DNA from: Apricaphanius iberus
Lineage: Eukaryota > Chordata > Actinopteri > Cyprinodontiformes > Aphaniidae
Direction: 5' to 3'
Length of the DNA stretch: 64,000 nucleotides
Assembly (NCBI GenBank): GCA_028564705.1
Contig: JAPXFQ010001391.1
Span: forward strand, 372,001-436,000
Shown: positions 24,601 through 39,600 of the stretch, one piece after another
Layout of the letters: the number at the start of each line of letters is the position of its first letter
How positions within the stretch are numbered: the stretch's first letter is position 1
Notes under the pieces: generated by a model
Seen by the model: the letters and a program-made list of their open reading frames with translations, nothing else
Database searches by the model: none
What the model was told of the DNA's origin: nothing
Translations under genes and position numbers: made by a program

Positions 24601-27600
24601 AGGAGAAAACAGAAATGTGTGCAAATACAAGCCACAGATGCGTGCAGTGGGGATTATCGTGAAAGCGATTGGTGTTTGGGAAAGCTTTGATTTTATTAAC
24701 ATTTCAAAAGGCGGGTAATAGAAAAAAAAAACACACCTAAAACATTTAAGCACATATTAAGACATTGACATTGGCTGTCCTCTCCGTGTGTTCAGCCAAA
24801 CTTCAAGAAAGACTTCAAATTTGGGCCATCTGCTTTTATGACCTCTGAAAGCTTTTTTTCATCTTATTGCATTGAGAGTTTTTCACGCTGGCGTCTGCAA
24901 TGTCTCACGATTGATACAGTGCTGCTAACGGTATATGAAGTAACTAGCACTCCATTTCCTTCTTTAATATCCAGATTGACTGCCTTTAACTTAAAAGCGG
25001 CATCATATCTATTTCTTTGCTTGTTTTCCATAAACAGGGTTTGTACATGAAAACGTTTTTTTTTTCGCAAACTTTCCTGCTCTCGTAATGTCTGTCTGGT
25101 CAACTTTGCTTTCATTGTTAGCGCAATCTTCCCCCTTTCTCTCTCTTCTGGTCTTCTTAAAGAGACAGTATCCTTTGGTGAAGGACATGACTTGTGCAAG
25201 CCATAAATCGAGGAGGCTCTCTAGCTGCTGTTAGCTGTAAAAATCCATGAATAAACTGCACCGGATTACGGAATAATGGAAAAGTTTGCCATCACTGGTA
25301 ACAGTTTTTAAAAAGCCTTGAAGATTTTATTTATGTAAATTTTTTAGTGCCCACCTGGTGTTACGAGGACCCATATTTATATTGTCACCCTGCACAGTGA
25401 AGATGGTGGTAAGGGAGAAGAAAATAAATGTCTACTGAGAATGAAAGTAATTTTCTGGTTCTTAAGTGTTGGTTTGAAAAGCCAATTGTAATTTTTCCCC
25501 CACAATTTTAATATCTTACTTTATAAAATGCATCGTTCGAGGTGTTTCAAATTGTTTTTAAATACCTGGATTGGCGAGTGGAGGTCTACCCTGGGGTACC
25601 CCACTTGGATGTGCGGCCGCATTATTGGGTGAGCCATTGTTGTTTCCTTGGTGCAGCATGTGACCTGGAGGCTGGCCATGGTGGGAATGGGGGTGCAGGT
25701 GGTGAGAGTGATTGTTATTATTACTGATCATAGTCACTACACTGTTCTTGCTGGGTGGTGGGCCACCGTTGCCAGGGTTATTATTTGGATTGTTGAGATC
25801 CCACATGTTGACAGTCTTACTGTAGGCACTGGGATCACCCCAAGTTGATGTTCCATCATCGATCTCCATCTTCCGGCGGATGGAGGGAGGAGAGGGCTCC
25901 TCCCAACCCGTGGGCTCCTTGCCCCCCTCTTGTTTGCCAACATTCCCCCAGCCAGGGTTGGTTTGCTTCACAGAGCTAGGACCACCCCAGGAACCAATGC
26001 TGACACATCCTCCACTACCAGTGCTGCTGCCACTGCTGCTGCTTTCCTGAGGCTTGGAAGATCCCCAGCTTCCCTGCACTGGGCCACTGGCACGTTGGTT
26101 CTCTCCCCAATTGCTGTTCCCCACAGCAGGAGCAGGTTTCCCCCAGCTCCCACCTCCTCTGCTTCCTCCTCTTGGGCTTTCATTCCATCCACTGCTCTCT
26201 CCGTTACTTCCTTCTCCATCCCACATGCTGCTGGATGAACCGTTTTTCTTGATGTCTGGTGCTCCCCAGTCCCCTGTGGTGGAACCATTTGAACCCTCAT
26301 TGTTTTCCCAGCCATGGGAGTTTTTGGGGCATTCACGCCAGCTGTTAGACTTGTTTTTCATCATGCGATCATCCCAGTTAGATGAGTTATCATCTGAACC
26401 CCAGGATGAGTTTCCCTCATTTTTAGAACCACTAGTTGGTGAAGGGTCTCCCCAACCACAGGCTGTGCCATTTGGGGCTTTGGTCACTGAGAGTGGGGGG
26501 GCCCATCCTGATCCAGCTTGAATTGGCTGCGGTGGAGGAGCACCCCACCCAGAGGATGATGATCCTTCACTGTCCACTTTTCCTCCTGAGCCAGGCCTCT
26601 GGCTGGGCCCAATGTTTGAGTTAATAGCACCTCCATTGGTTGATGAGGGTACACCATTAGAGCTGGAGCATCCCATGGTGTCTGAGCTGCTATTGCTCTT
26701 CCCATCATCAGAATTGGCTTCTTCCATCTCCCATACAGTGTGCTGCCGGATGGGGGTTTGTCCCCAACCTGAGTTATTCAGCACCCGGGGGTCTAGGTCC
26801 TGCCGGGGAAGCAGAGGGGTAAAATCCATGCTGGAGGATCTGTCTCTGCGTTGGGATCGCCCTTCGCTGCCGTCTCCACTATCCTCGCTGCCTGGAGCTG
26901 TTCCTGATTGTTTACCCCATGAGTTCATTTGCTGCTCCTGGCCTGGACCAGAACTACCAGCATCTACCGAGTCCCAGCCTTTGGATATATCCCCACCCCC
27001 GGAGGATTTCCCCCAGTCTCCCCAACCACCACTCCCACCACTACTGCCTTGGCGGCCCCAGGCAGACAGGCCTCCAGAGGGAGATGAGTCCCAGCCCGAG
27101 CCTTTGGTGGACTCTGTTGCCTTGTTTTCTCCTCCACCCCACACAGAGCTGCCTGTTGTGTCCCCACTGAGCTGGGAAGATTCAGTGGGTGAATGACCAC
27201 CCCAGCCAGTTAAACCGTGGATTGGGCTCATGGGCTCCTGAGCTTGTTGTTGTTTAGTGTAGTTTGGTCCATCAGTGTTGAGGTTAGCAGGCTCCATATT
27301 GAAAGACAAGTTTTTGTTGGTTGAAATGTGCTGCTGATCATTGTCATTAGCACTCATCATGCTGACCCAACTCCCCCCACCATTGCCCGCATTCCCGTTT
27401 CCCAAATTTCCATTTGCACTCATAACTGGTGGAATGGACGTAGAGCTTGGCCCATTAACACCTCCCGCTACACCCTCATGTCCCAGGACAGGCCAGGCTG
27501 ATGGGTTGGCGTTGGGGTTGAGGTTCAAGTTAAAATTAGGCGATCCCCAGTTACTGGGAGCTGCTGCTCTTCCACCATTCATACCGTCTTGTTTCCCATC

Positions 27601-30600
27601 TGAACCCCAGCCTCTACTAGCCGCTAATGTGCTGGCCGTCACAGGTCCCGTCATCATTGTACTGTTTGGCTTAAGAGAGTTATAGTGGGCCTGCTGGCCA
27701 GTAGCACTTGCGGCCATACTCAGAAGACCACTCCTACCTGTAGAGGCAATAGTATTGGTGTCCAAGTTAGAGCTAGCTGAGCCCAAGGAGCATTCTGGAT
27801 TTGCTGGCTGGCCAGAGTCGATATTAGGTTTAATGGATGGCCAAGTTTCTCTATCAATTCCGTCAATGATCACTTTGTCCCAGCTGTTGGTACTGGAAGG
27901 TCCGTCAACAGGTTCAGAGGCTCCCCAAGGAGGCTTATCATACTGGGCACCAGAGACGCTCAGTAGGGATATGTCTGGAGGAAAAAAGAAGGGATAAGGA
28001 ATTTGAGACAAAATAAGGTAATGGAGGATAAGTCACTTGACGTGGCAGGACATTAAATAGGAATAGTAAGAAATTTAAACAAATGTGCATGGAGGGAATA
28101 ACAATGGAGATTACACTTGTAATATTATTCTCTGTTATTATATTTTGCACAAATACTTTTAATGCTGAAACACCACAAGATTTCTCATCAAAGCAATATC
28201 TGTCTCATGAAGAACGGTCTAGTTTCTTTTTTTGGTTTAAGCGATTATCTCACACCTTAGATATGAAGGTGAGTGCTTTCAGCTTTGCATCTAGTATTTA
28301 TCTTTTAGAGTCTTGAAATAAGACAGGAGATGAATTTACAGAATAGTTCTAAACCAGTAAAATATTCTTTAGAACATAGTTTGTGGGTAAATCTTTACTC
28401 TGTTTGCAAAAAACACAAAAACATGAATTTATATTTCCAAAAACCATTATTTATCATCTCAAAACCTAGAGGGAATGTTACACTTATAAAACTGATCGAC
28501 AAAAAATATGCTACTGGCCAGAATTTCGGACAGATAATGGGAAAGCTAGACAAATTAGGGCACAGTGTTTCCTTTTATCCATTTGGGCTTTTAATATCTA
28601 CATCTCTAAACAATACAGTGTGGGGTTACACAATATTAAGAATAAATAAAATTGAAAAAAGAAATTGTTGCAGCTAATATCATCAACTGTGATTCACCAT
28701 TTCATCTTAATGTCACTACAACTTTCCTTTAGCGTCCTAGTCATCAAGATTTGTTTGAGGTTATTGGCATACAGGACAGTGACGGTACCTGAAATGCGGT
28801 TCATCAAATATTTAGAGCTGAATGTACTTTGCGATTGCTTTACTGAAAGCACAGAAATTGCAAAGGTGACTGGGATTCAATAAATTGTGCAAAGCCAACG
28901 AAAAGAATAAAAAACGGAGAGGGATCATTTTTTATATGAAGAACAAAATTTATTGTATCCAGCTAAAGAACATTGTGTTTTACAGCAGGTTCTGTGATGA
29001 CCTATATTTAGTTGCCTGAGCCAATTCTTATCTTCTTTATTTGTTAATGCAAACTATCTGCCCTGGAATGCTAACATGTTCCAACTTTCACTGTGTTTTC
29101 CCTCAGGCCAAATTGAGTAACCCCCCCCCCCCCCAATTCTTCCCCTCCCCTTCTTCCTAGTACCCAGCAGTGAGAGGCCCATTTGTCTCCATTGGAGCTT
29201 TGCTGGCTAGTCCCGTGAAGGGAAGACCAAGTGGAACGCTCCTCGTTTACTGGAATGAATCCAAGACCGTTTCTCATCCATCACTCTGCCAGGGCTGCTC
29301 CTTCTCCAACTACATGGCATTAAAACTAAAAAGCAGAGTCTTTCTCCAACCTATTCACTACCTAAGAGAGTATGTCTATCCAGCTAACCCTTTTCCTTTG
29401 TCCTTACACAGCAAGTACCCCAGGGGTACATCTTTCACATCAAAATTCTACACCAGAATGGATGTTATTTAGTTTGCAATCAGCAGCAAGGGAATTTATG
29501 GAGAACAAAAGCATCCAATCAAATTGGGATGGGGGGTTAACTAATAATAGACTGGGTCAGTGGTGTAAAAGGGTAATCAATCATTAGGGGGCAGCTAATC
29601 AATTATCTTATTAATGTTAGTGGGCGAGAGCAGGGGGACTATTGATCCAGTATGCAAACACCCTGACCACTAGGCCAGCCACAGGCAACAGAGTGAGAGA
29701 AAATATATAAACATCACCAGCACGAAGGTCAAAGAAGGGAAAACAAAACAGAGAAACAATGAAGAAGGTTTTATCAAAGTTTATATTAAATGAAGCAAAA
29801 TTCAAATAGTAGTAATAGATATGTTATAATTAAAAAAAAATGACTAAAGTGGGTTAATAATACAATGTAAAGCAAACATCCCCTTCTGAATGAAAAAAAA
29901 GAAAACCTGCATGGAATAAAAAACAAGCATGAACAACAGCTACAAAAAAACTAGAAGTTCATCTTCAGAAACAGTGGCAATAAAATAAAATAAATCACTC
30001 GCTTAACTGTACTGATACCGTAGTTTGATATTTGCCAGATTCATAAATCTAGTCATGTTATTTCTATTTCTACTTCATTTCTCTACCTTGAGCTTTCTTT
30101 AAGACTGCAGGACCACTGCAGTAGTTTCTGAACAGCTAAAGAAGACAACTGGAGATATTGAGGTCAAAATGATCCCCTCAGATTAGGAAAAAAGGTTAAT
30201 GTTTGAGATGTGTGGAGACGTACAGATACCCTGAAAGATTAGTTGCTTTAAGATACTGAGCTGTGTCCCATAAGTGTCCTTAGCATACTTATCTCCTGTC
30301 CCCAGATGGCATTATGGTTGATGGCGCTCATGCAATCTGCTAATAAGTATCCACAGTACGCAACAAAGCAGAAAAATCTGGGAACAATCTAAGGTGATTG
30401 TGCTTACCTACATAAAGTCAGAAGCTCTTATAGTTTAAAAGTAAACGGGGGTCTTCAGTTTTGGCCTTCCAGTTTACATAGTCGGCTAAATCCTGATTTC
30501 AACATGGAGACGCCAAGGTAGCCACTGTAGGTAGGACATTTCTTACAAACCTCATTTTAAGCTGCCTTTACCATATGGAAACACCACTTGTGTTTTTTGT

Positions 30601-33600
30601 TAGTTTAACGTCAAGGCTCTACACGTAACACTGAGTTTAGATACACTCTTGAAAGTATGTCTTCTAAAATAAACATGTTTCCAGCACAGCTACTATGGTT
30701 ACTGCTGTGAGGAGAGGCCAAATTGAAACTGGAAGTTGGCACAAGAGAAAAATCTCACACTTTCGGAGTAGAAAGTCAGACTTCGAGGAGGTGTTGCAGT
30801 TGATTTGTCCTACTTGGAAGTCAAAATTTCCAACTGCAAATGGAATTCACCATATGGATGTCCCCAGCCCATCAATTTGTGCACTGATCAGAAGGCAACT
30901 AAAAAACCTAATTTTCTGATACCTGTTGGTGGAGCATCTGGGATGTCATGTCAGTTCTGGTATTCACAATCAACGAGGTTTGTAGCCGCAGTGTGTTACT
31001 ACCTTTAAAGCAAAATGCTTCTGTAAATGTTGTATAATAATGAAAGAATGGACAAAGACATGTTTGAGCTAAATTATCAGCTTAGAATTAAAGGCAAACC
31101 ACTCCGCATGAAAACATTGTCAGCAAGAGCAAGAATTGAGGCTTAATAGAAGATATGCCGTTATATGTTTGATCACATGTGTTTTTTCAGAGATTGCTTA
31201 TAAATGTATTTAAAATGAATTGACAGGATATTATAGTAGCTCTTTAGCCAATCGTCATGTTTTATAAAGGATTTTGGGGTTTATCTGCAGAAAACAGTCC
31301 TGGCTTAATATCTGGGATGCATATAAGATGATCAGTTAAGTTGGACACAATCAATACTGATATAGACCAAGTAAGACTGATGCAAGGTACAGTGTGATTT
31401 TTACTGCATCTATACATGAAGTATTAGACTAATACTCAAGTCACCTAAACATTGTTTTATAAGTAGTATTATTAACTCTTGTTTTTTTATGGAGGCATTG
31501 TTCTTCCTTAAAGGAAAATATACTGTCATACTAATCACAATTATATAAAAAAGCTAGATATAACATAATACAACTTTTCGAAAACGAATGCAAAACATGT
31601 TTTCACAAAGGGATTATCTGAAATATTTTGAGAATTTACAGGTGCCATAGAAAAATTGTAATGAACAGAATTCAAAACAGCTTGCTTTTTAAAATTTTTA
31701 CTCTATGCTAACATCTCGATGACTTGTAAGGCATTTTACAACAATCACGAAAGTCTTTAAAATCACTCCATGGAACAGGGAACTCCATGTTCCTGCTTTC
31801 AGCTCCGTCTAAGATAGCTTTTTATAGCTTTCAGTTGAGCAAAGAGACATTTTTATCAAAGCTGGGTAGCATCCAGAATGCTGTGCCTCTGCCACGAAAA
31901 GGAAATCTGTATATGGTTCAGTCAACTCCACACCTAGCCATGAGTCCCTCATTTGCACATTCAGTTTTCCTGACGACACAAAAATAGGTTACGTGACAGG
32001 CTGCTGTTGTTTGATCCCTCCCATCTGAGATAACAAATCTGAAAGAAAGACCTCACAAAACAAGGCAAAAAAGAAGCTCAATAAGACTGTGTATGCAGTG
32101 GTGGAAAAAAGAAAAAATGAGTTGTTCTGGGAGAGAGAGGGACAATGGAAAAATACCCGGAGTAAGGTGCACCAGATTTTGCTCGGAGAGATTGCACAGA
32201 TCCATGGAGCAAACGAGCACGAGCAGAAAACGTGTTCGTATGTCTCCTGCACAGTACACAGGCGAAGCAGCAATTCTTTGTTAAGACAGCCTGTGAAGGT
32301 ATTAGTTTTCGGCATCTTTTGTCAACGGTTAATCAGAACATTGTGCCGCGTGACTGAGCTAAATCTGTTTTCATAAATTCTGAAGATGTTTTGCTAATTC
32401 TTAGGAAAACGCTGATATAAAAAGAGAGTAAATGCACGTAAAAAAAACCCAAAGAGCTGAAGTCAATTATTCCCATCCAGCGTTTGCAGTCATGTGGAAT
32501 AATGCGCTTCTTGGCTCATTCAAGTTGCAATTAGAAGGGCAGTCTCTGATTATGACCTCTGAGTGAATGGGTGAAAAAAATTAAAAACAAAGGGTCTCTT
32601 TGTGGCTTCTCCTGCTTTACTCTGTGACCAGGCCTGCCTTTGTTTGAACATATGAGTGCAAACTTGATTCCTGCATGAATCTAGAGAGTGATGAACACAG
32701 AAATAATGTTTTTAGAGACGTGCAAACAAACACTGATGATTGAAGATCAGCAACGCCGTGTGCTGCCGCGCAGACATGAGGCAGAAATAACAAAAGATTA
32801 ACTTTATATTATGAAGACTCACTGCCATCACAGAAATGGGCATTCTGCCAAGAAGTAAATGTCGTCCCCTCCCCTTTAAATGAAATGAAAGACTGGGTGA
32901 CAGAACGAGTAAGGGTAAGGGGGGTGGGGAGCAAGGAGGAGGAAAGGCTGGGGGAGGGTTTCATTTATTCAGTGCGGAGGAAGGAGAGAATATAGAGGAG
33001 CAACAAACAGATTTCTTCAGTTTGACAGTGAAAACCCAGGCCAAGCTCAGCTGCAGGACCACATAAAAACCAGAACCAAACAAGGATTGGGACATTTATT
33101 AGTCTTTTGTCCACCAATAGACCCTCTTGGTTTCTCGCTCAAGGACAGCGTGTACTTGTTTCTCCAGAAGCAGGGAGAAACAGGGACAGTGAGGGAATGG
33201 TCTCGAGAGGGAGCGGAAAAGCTCATCATTCATGTCTGTTTACCTCTGCTGAGAGATGAGGGGAACATACAAGAGGGAGAGTGTGGCGACTTCTCTGGTT
33301 TCCCTGACAGAGACTGCATTAATGAAGCCACCGGGGGGTTCCTGCACTTGTGTGGGTATGACTGTGTCGCAGCGTGAGGACATAGCCCAATCTATACCTG
33401 CCTGGTTTCATTAGGGCAAACCAGCTTTCTGAATATCTGATGACTTCTAAAAACATACAAATGACCAGGAGCTGCTGATGTGGGGAGACACGACAGTACA
33501 ACCACATTTTTAGATAATGCGGCCCTTTCAGAACAGTTAAACACTTTAGTGGAACTACAAGCAAACACACAAAGATCTAACTATGAGAATTTTTAAAGAA

Positions 33601-36600
33601 TCCCAGACACCAAAGGATAAGGGGGGGGGGGGGGGGAGTGCAAATCAAAGGGCTAAGTGTTTAAACAAAGTGACCCTCTGGCTGCATGCTCAGTAACAGC
33701 TGTTCCTCCAGCACTTCCCACACTCCTGAAAGACGCCCGTTTCAGCACCTGCTAGTGAGAAAGCCTGTCTGCTCGTCTGCTAGCTGCTTCCGACCACTTA
33801 ATGGTCCCAGGTCAGCTGGAGACATGGCAATAGTGGGTGCAACAGAGGGAGGAAAAGGGACGGGGTTGGGGGTATTCTGTCTGGTAGGACAATTGAATGT
33901 AGGGCAAAGGTCATGTGAGTGTCTTAAATGCCCTCATGTTTTAAAGCAGGTGCCAGTACAGTTTGGTGAGGCTGCCGGACAGCCAGCCGGAGGGGATTTA
34001 AAATTTTATGTTCAAGTCTGAATTTAGAAGACAGCAAAAGAGAAGGTAAAAAGCAAAAAGTATTTGCTAGAACTGTTACATTGGAGCAAATATCTCCAGA
34101 GTTCGAATCCAGTAGATTATCTCTGGGTTCTCCAGCTTCCTTTCACAGTCCAAAACCCTATTTCATCATTAATTGTCCCTAGGTGTGAGTGCTTGTATGC
34201 ATGGCTGTTTGTCCCGCCTCTCACCCGGTGACGATAAACATAAGATGTACAAAAGTTGAACAATGATCTGTTGCATCATGAAATCTTTAAGTAGAGATCA
34301 AAATTTAAGGCAAACCTAACCAAAAACCTTCTTCATACTGGTCCTACTGTTAAAATACATTTTAATGAGATACCAGAGAAAGACTGTCTATCCAAGCAGA
34401 AGGCCCACCAAACCTGCTGATTATTAAAATATAACAGTAAATATTTTCCATTTTTAGAACCTTTGTAGTAAATGCTTGTATTATTGGTTGAATCTGTAAA
34501 ACTGTGAGAATGTTATATGAATTCAAGCCTAATTCTGAATGTCCAAACCACAGGGTTTCTAAAAGTTTTAGAGAGTTGGATACATTTGTAACTTCATAAT
34601 AGGGTTTGGTTTTCCAAAAATTAAATCTTCATAAACAGGAAGTTTAATTGAAAAAAATAGTTATTTCCTAGACCTAGTTAGGACTAAATAAAACTGGGTG
34701 AAAATTTAAATCCTGTGTCTTCTTTATAATTCACAGGCGAACAATTGCTACAACAACAGGGCTGCTGGCTTCAGGCTATTAGGATAGAACCAAGGGACTA
34801 AAGGAGGGGTAAGCTCTGCCACAGGCTGTTTTCCTTAAAGACCCATGGGAAAAATAAGAGTAAGGTGAAGGCCAACCAGGACAAAAATTGCTGGACTAAA
34901 ACATTATAGGTTAATGCACAGGACCAAGCCATCTTCACAAGCAATAATCCCACATGAGGGACATCTTTGTTTGACTCTTAAGGCTTACGCAGTTTGCTTC
35001 TCTGCTGAGAATAAAGCCTGCAGCCAAACTTAGATCCTCTGGTAGAGAAACCTATAAACTCGCAGAATACAATTTGAACATCAACTAAATAATGAATTCA
35101 TTTCCAATAAAAAAATAATTTTCAATCTAAAAGATACATAACCAACACCCTTCTGCAAAACTGTTTTCTCAAAAACAACAGGCTGTCAGAAACTGATTAG
35201 AAAGGATTTAAGCTTTTGTTTGGGGGCACTGGTGCCATCGTACGAACAGCGGTAACATGGTGCTATGCAACGCTTTTCTGACTTGGTGGCTGCTGCAGAT
35301 GTGTTTACAGAGAGCGTGTTCGCTGTGCTCACAGCAAACGTTGAGCCAGCAATCATAGGTAGCACAGAGTGGCGGAGTGCCGCTGATCAAAAAAAAGAAA
35401 AAGTACAAACAAAAAAACACAGGGAGACTAAACTATGATGCAGGCATGTGCTCACGCTACAGTAGCTCCCAGATAACACAGTGGAGCCTGGAGACGAATC
35501 CTTCCATTCATGTCTTCAACGAGACAATGGATTAATTTTGGATCAGACGAACCATCAGACTGTTGTGCAAATTATGCAAATCGAAAATGTTTTATACACT
35601 TACAACAAAAATATCGTTGAATACAGTTGAGTTAAATTTGCTTGGAAAAAGGACAAACAAGAGAGAAAATGTGCTGGAAAAAAGAAGCAAAGCTCTAATA
35701 CTGATATAACCTACCACCAAAACATTACAACATTACAAATACAAACAAACACGCCACAAGGAGCCCCTTGAGGCGAGCTCAGCATAACTGATCCTATGAG
35801 CCAACAGGGAACTCATTAAGAGTCTAACATTGACTAAGGAGGTCAGAGTCTGAGAAGGCCACAGCACAACTAAACCTCTTCATTTACCCTATATTAACAA
35901 CCTTTTTTTTTTTTAAACAATGCCACGGCATTCTGGAGAGACATCCTTTTAACACAACACTAGTAGCACTTATAACACACAGTCCCTACAAAAGTATTAA
36001 TCCCTTGCACTATTGATATTTTGTCATGTTAAAACGACAAACTTCAATGTTTATTGTTTGGATTTTATGATAGACTAAACAGTGATGTCCATATTTGTGA
36101 AGTGGAAAGAAAAGGTTTGGTATTCAAAATTCCTTACCAAAAAACAAAAAAATCCTAAATATGTACTGCACATTTTTTCCAAACATATTTGATAATTTAA
36201 GGTATAAATAAAGAAAAAAAAGAAAAAAAATGTAGATGCCCCCGTCTTTGCTGAAGTTAAAGATACAAGTTTTGGAGAATATGTCTCCACCACCTTTGCA
36301 AATCTAGACACTGAGACTTTTGTTCATTGTTTGTTGCAAAAAAGCTTAAGGTAAGTCAAAGTAGATAGTGAAGCTGAACAGGAATCATCAAGCCCTGCAA
36401 CAAATTCCCGATTGAATTGAGGCCTTTGACTAGTTCATGCTGTAATGAATATGCTTTAATTGAAAACATTCCATTACAGCTCTGACAGTGATCCTTCACC
36501 CCAGCCTGAGTCTTTTTCACCTTTTTTCTTCCCGACTCGTCGTGTATTTAGCTCCATTTTTCCGTCAACTCTCGCTACATTTTTCTGTCCTGATTGAAGA

Positions 36601-39600
36601 AAAGCATCCCCACAGTCTAATGCTGCCATCATAAGATGTTCTAATCCTGGAATGCTGTTTTATAAGCTTACTCTGTTTTTATGCATTTCCACAACCTACT
36701 CCCTGGCATGTCTGCTGTGTTCCTTGTTCTAATGTTTGTTCAATAACGTTCTCTGACAAACCCCCGCAACTATCACAGATCAACCGTATCAGTGCTGAGA
36801 CTAAACTGCACAAAAATAGAATCCATTAACCAACAAGGTGACTTCTAAAGGTAACTGGCTGCACTGATTTTTTGTCTTTCCTTTTTTTGGTTGTCAGAGT
36901 AAAAGAGGATGAGGACATATTCATGTTACACTCTAAAAAATTGTATTTGTACAAAGAAACGAATAATAAAAAACAGAAACAACATATATTATTGCAACTA
37001 ATGGAACACAGAATCCAAAAAATGTTCCAGTTAAAAAAAATAAATGCATTAGAAACAGAATGGCCAACATTCCAAAAAGTGATGAATCAAACTGAAAGCA
37101 GCACTGTAATAAAGCAATTTTAAAAAAGCCCACTCACATTGACCACCACTAAACCAAAGCCATAAAATGAGCGGAAACATTAACAGACTACACTGACACA
37201 AACCTGGCTTGTGTTTGCTTGTAGCGGACGTGGCAGAGTTTGGGGTAGTGCTGCTGGAAGTCGTAGAGGAAGAGGACAAAGACGCTGATGGTGAAGAGGA
37301 GGGAGAGGAAGGAGGGAGGCTGAGCGCGCTGAACGCTCCTGCGGGCAGCGGCTGGCCTCTCTTCAGTAGCTGTTTGTGCTCCTGCTGACGGAAGCGCGGG
37401 GGCACCTCTCTGGGCGGATAGCGGGCACTGGCAGAGGACAACTGGCACTGCTGCAGAGGGGGAGTCTGAGTCAGGACCTGGCTACCACATGGGGGGGCCT
37501 TGCCATTGCCAGAAGAAGAGGAGGAAGAGAAGGAGGAGGAGAGGGGCAGCGTGGGGCTGGAGGGGTTGAGGTGGTGAGATGAACCAGGACTGGGCTTAGT
37601 GGGGACAGGCTCTGGCACTGGACAGATACAATACACCAGCAAAAGAGCATTCGTTTTAGGTAGGAGACACGCAAGAGGCAGCATACTAACTTCAAAATAT
37701 TAGAAGTCAAATATTTGGTTTACTTTTCTAGATATGTCACAAAGAAACTCCGTTTTACCCAACAATAGCATCATTGACACGAGGAAGTAAAAACATACCT
37801 TATTCAGTCATTGTCTACAATAACAAATCTAAAAAAGTGTGGTGTGCATTTGTAGTCAGTCCCAAGTTATTTTATAAAGGGACCAAAAATTTAAATCTAC
37901 AGTCAGATTGAATGGAAAGCGTCTGAAACAGATTCTGAATTAGATACAGGTCTGAGCTTTGAGGTGGCCTTTCAAACACATGTATGCGACTTGATTTAAC
38001 CTATTCCACTGAAGTGCTGGATGCCTGTTTAGTGCCAGTAACGTAGCTCCATTCATCTTCCTATCAAACTCTGCCCTGAAGAACAGCATCCCTACAGCAT
38101 AAAGCTGCCAAGACCATGTTTCACCTTGGTGGAGGTGTATTTAAGAATAGGTCTCAACTGACCAGCTCACCTTCTCCAAACATGAGGTTTCAAACTGAAA
38201 CTGGACTTTTTACATTTTAAAACATGTATTATTTTCATTCCACTTCACAATTGTGAACTTGATTGTGTGGTTTTATCCCATTAAATAAATTAACCTTTGT
38301 GGTTGTAAAGGGGTTAAATCTGCCACACACAAAAAAAACTCAATAGCTACGAATGACTTTGCCAGGCACTTTTTATAATTGCATTGCTTTTACTTCGTAC
38401 TGTGGGTTTGTCTGGATCTTTAGATGAAGAACCTCGTGCAGCCTGCAGATGAACATGTGTAATAGGGGTGGACACTCTCTGAAAAGGTCATCCTGTTCTG
38501 CCAACATCTATAACTAGCAGAAACATCCCTCCTGCTTTTGATTGGGCCTGAGTGTGACCCTGTGATTACTGTGACCAACCAGCCAACTAATAGGATATTG
38601 GCCAGAAAAGTGAGAGAAACAAGTGAAAGAAAAGGTTATGTTGCTGCCTGAGAGTCTACACACTAATATCAAACAGGAGCTCCGAGTAAGGTTTAATAAA
38701 AATGTGTAATAGTTGACAATGTTGTTTTCTTCAACCCCTAGAAACTATATATATGACCTATGTGACAGAGTTGGCTAGGACACATAATTGGTACTGACAG
38801 AATACTCAAATTATCAAAGCGTCAATCTCTTAGTTGTACTGACAGCCTATAGTGTTACCTTTAGAGTCCTACACTGCAGTGCCAGTAATGAAGCACACTG
38901 TCAATACATTTACGTGGAAATCTAAATCAAATTTTGTCTATAATTGGACTATTAGTTTAACCAAAAAGGGAGTCTTTATTCCAGTTTACATGTTACTCAG
39001 ATAATCTAATTATTGAATGAAGTGCTTTCGACTCTGCGGTTATAGGTGGCGACATGGACCCTTTTGCGGACATTCTTTCGTTGGACTAGAGACAGTAAGA
39101 CAGCAAACGAATGGTAAAGTCAGTGAAGCAGACGGGGTAAAAGCAGAATGTGAGCAATGAGCGAAGAAATGGACGACAATAACACTGCAGCATTTCCTAA
39201 GAATTGTACTGACTGATAGTGTTACACTCGTTGCTGCAGTGTTGTTTTGTACCTGTGTTGTTATTCCGGCTTCCTCTGTCTCGTCACTTCCCATGAATAG
39301 CTCAGCTGAGGTGGGGTTGGGGTTACGTGCAGAGAAATTAGATTTTCTAATCGCATTATCTGGGTGGGTTAGTCCGATTATGAGAAATCCGGTATTTTTC
39401 GACTTCAGCCGGACCTAAGGCAATAATTTGGCTTTCTCTTACTGCATGTAAATGCACTGAATGACAAGAACACACAGGCCAACACAAACACACTGGAGGC
39501 TAGAAGGAAGTCTGAGTGCAGAGGTAGTCTGCTGAGCCTGCCAAGAACTTGTCTAAAAAACCAGTAGAAAGTAGAGTCACTGCAGCAGACAGGAAGCAAT

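Larger units (their letters stand above)
24372..25565. other. Intron 4, mostly a pogo-like element
   Basis: About 730 of its 1194 bp are the element at 24543-25272. The remainder is AT-rich. Confidence 0.7.
27975..37203. other. Intron 3 (9.2 kb)
   Basis: AT-rich with a C14 tract at 29121-29134, a G16 tract at 33621-33636, a SINE-like fragment (34100-34240) and a decayed Tc1 copy (35981-36873). A purine-rich, GC-richer patch at 32900-33050 could be regulatory. No coding exon found between exons 4 and 3. Confidence 0.7.

Noticed and set aside
26054..27196. Long plus-strand ORFs (155 and 194 codons) inside the GW exon
   Set aside because: They are antisense shadows of the GGN/TGG-rich coding exon. 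They have no start context, domain or splice support, and the minus-strand frame carries all the recognised motifs.
9288..28011. Assignment to tnrc6a or tnrc6b
   Set aside because: The C-terminal residues, the [15 protein letters not shown] segment and the UBA-region sequence match TNRC6C, and the gene ends GDLLSGESM, unlike the ends of TNRC6A and TNRC6B.
28080..28680. Several 70-115 codon plus-strand ORFs in intron 3
   Set aside because: AT-rich chance frames; no domain, no splice-site pairing and no similarity that I recognise.
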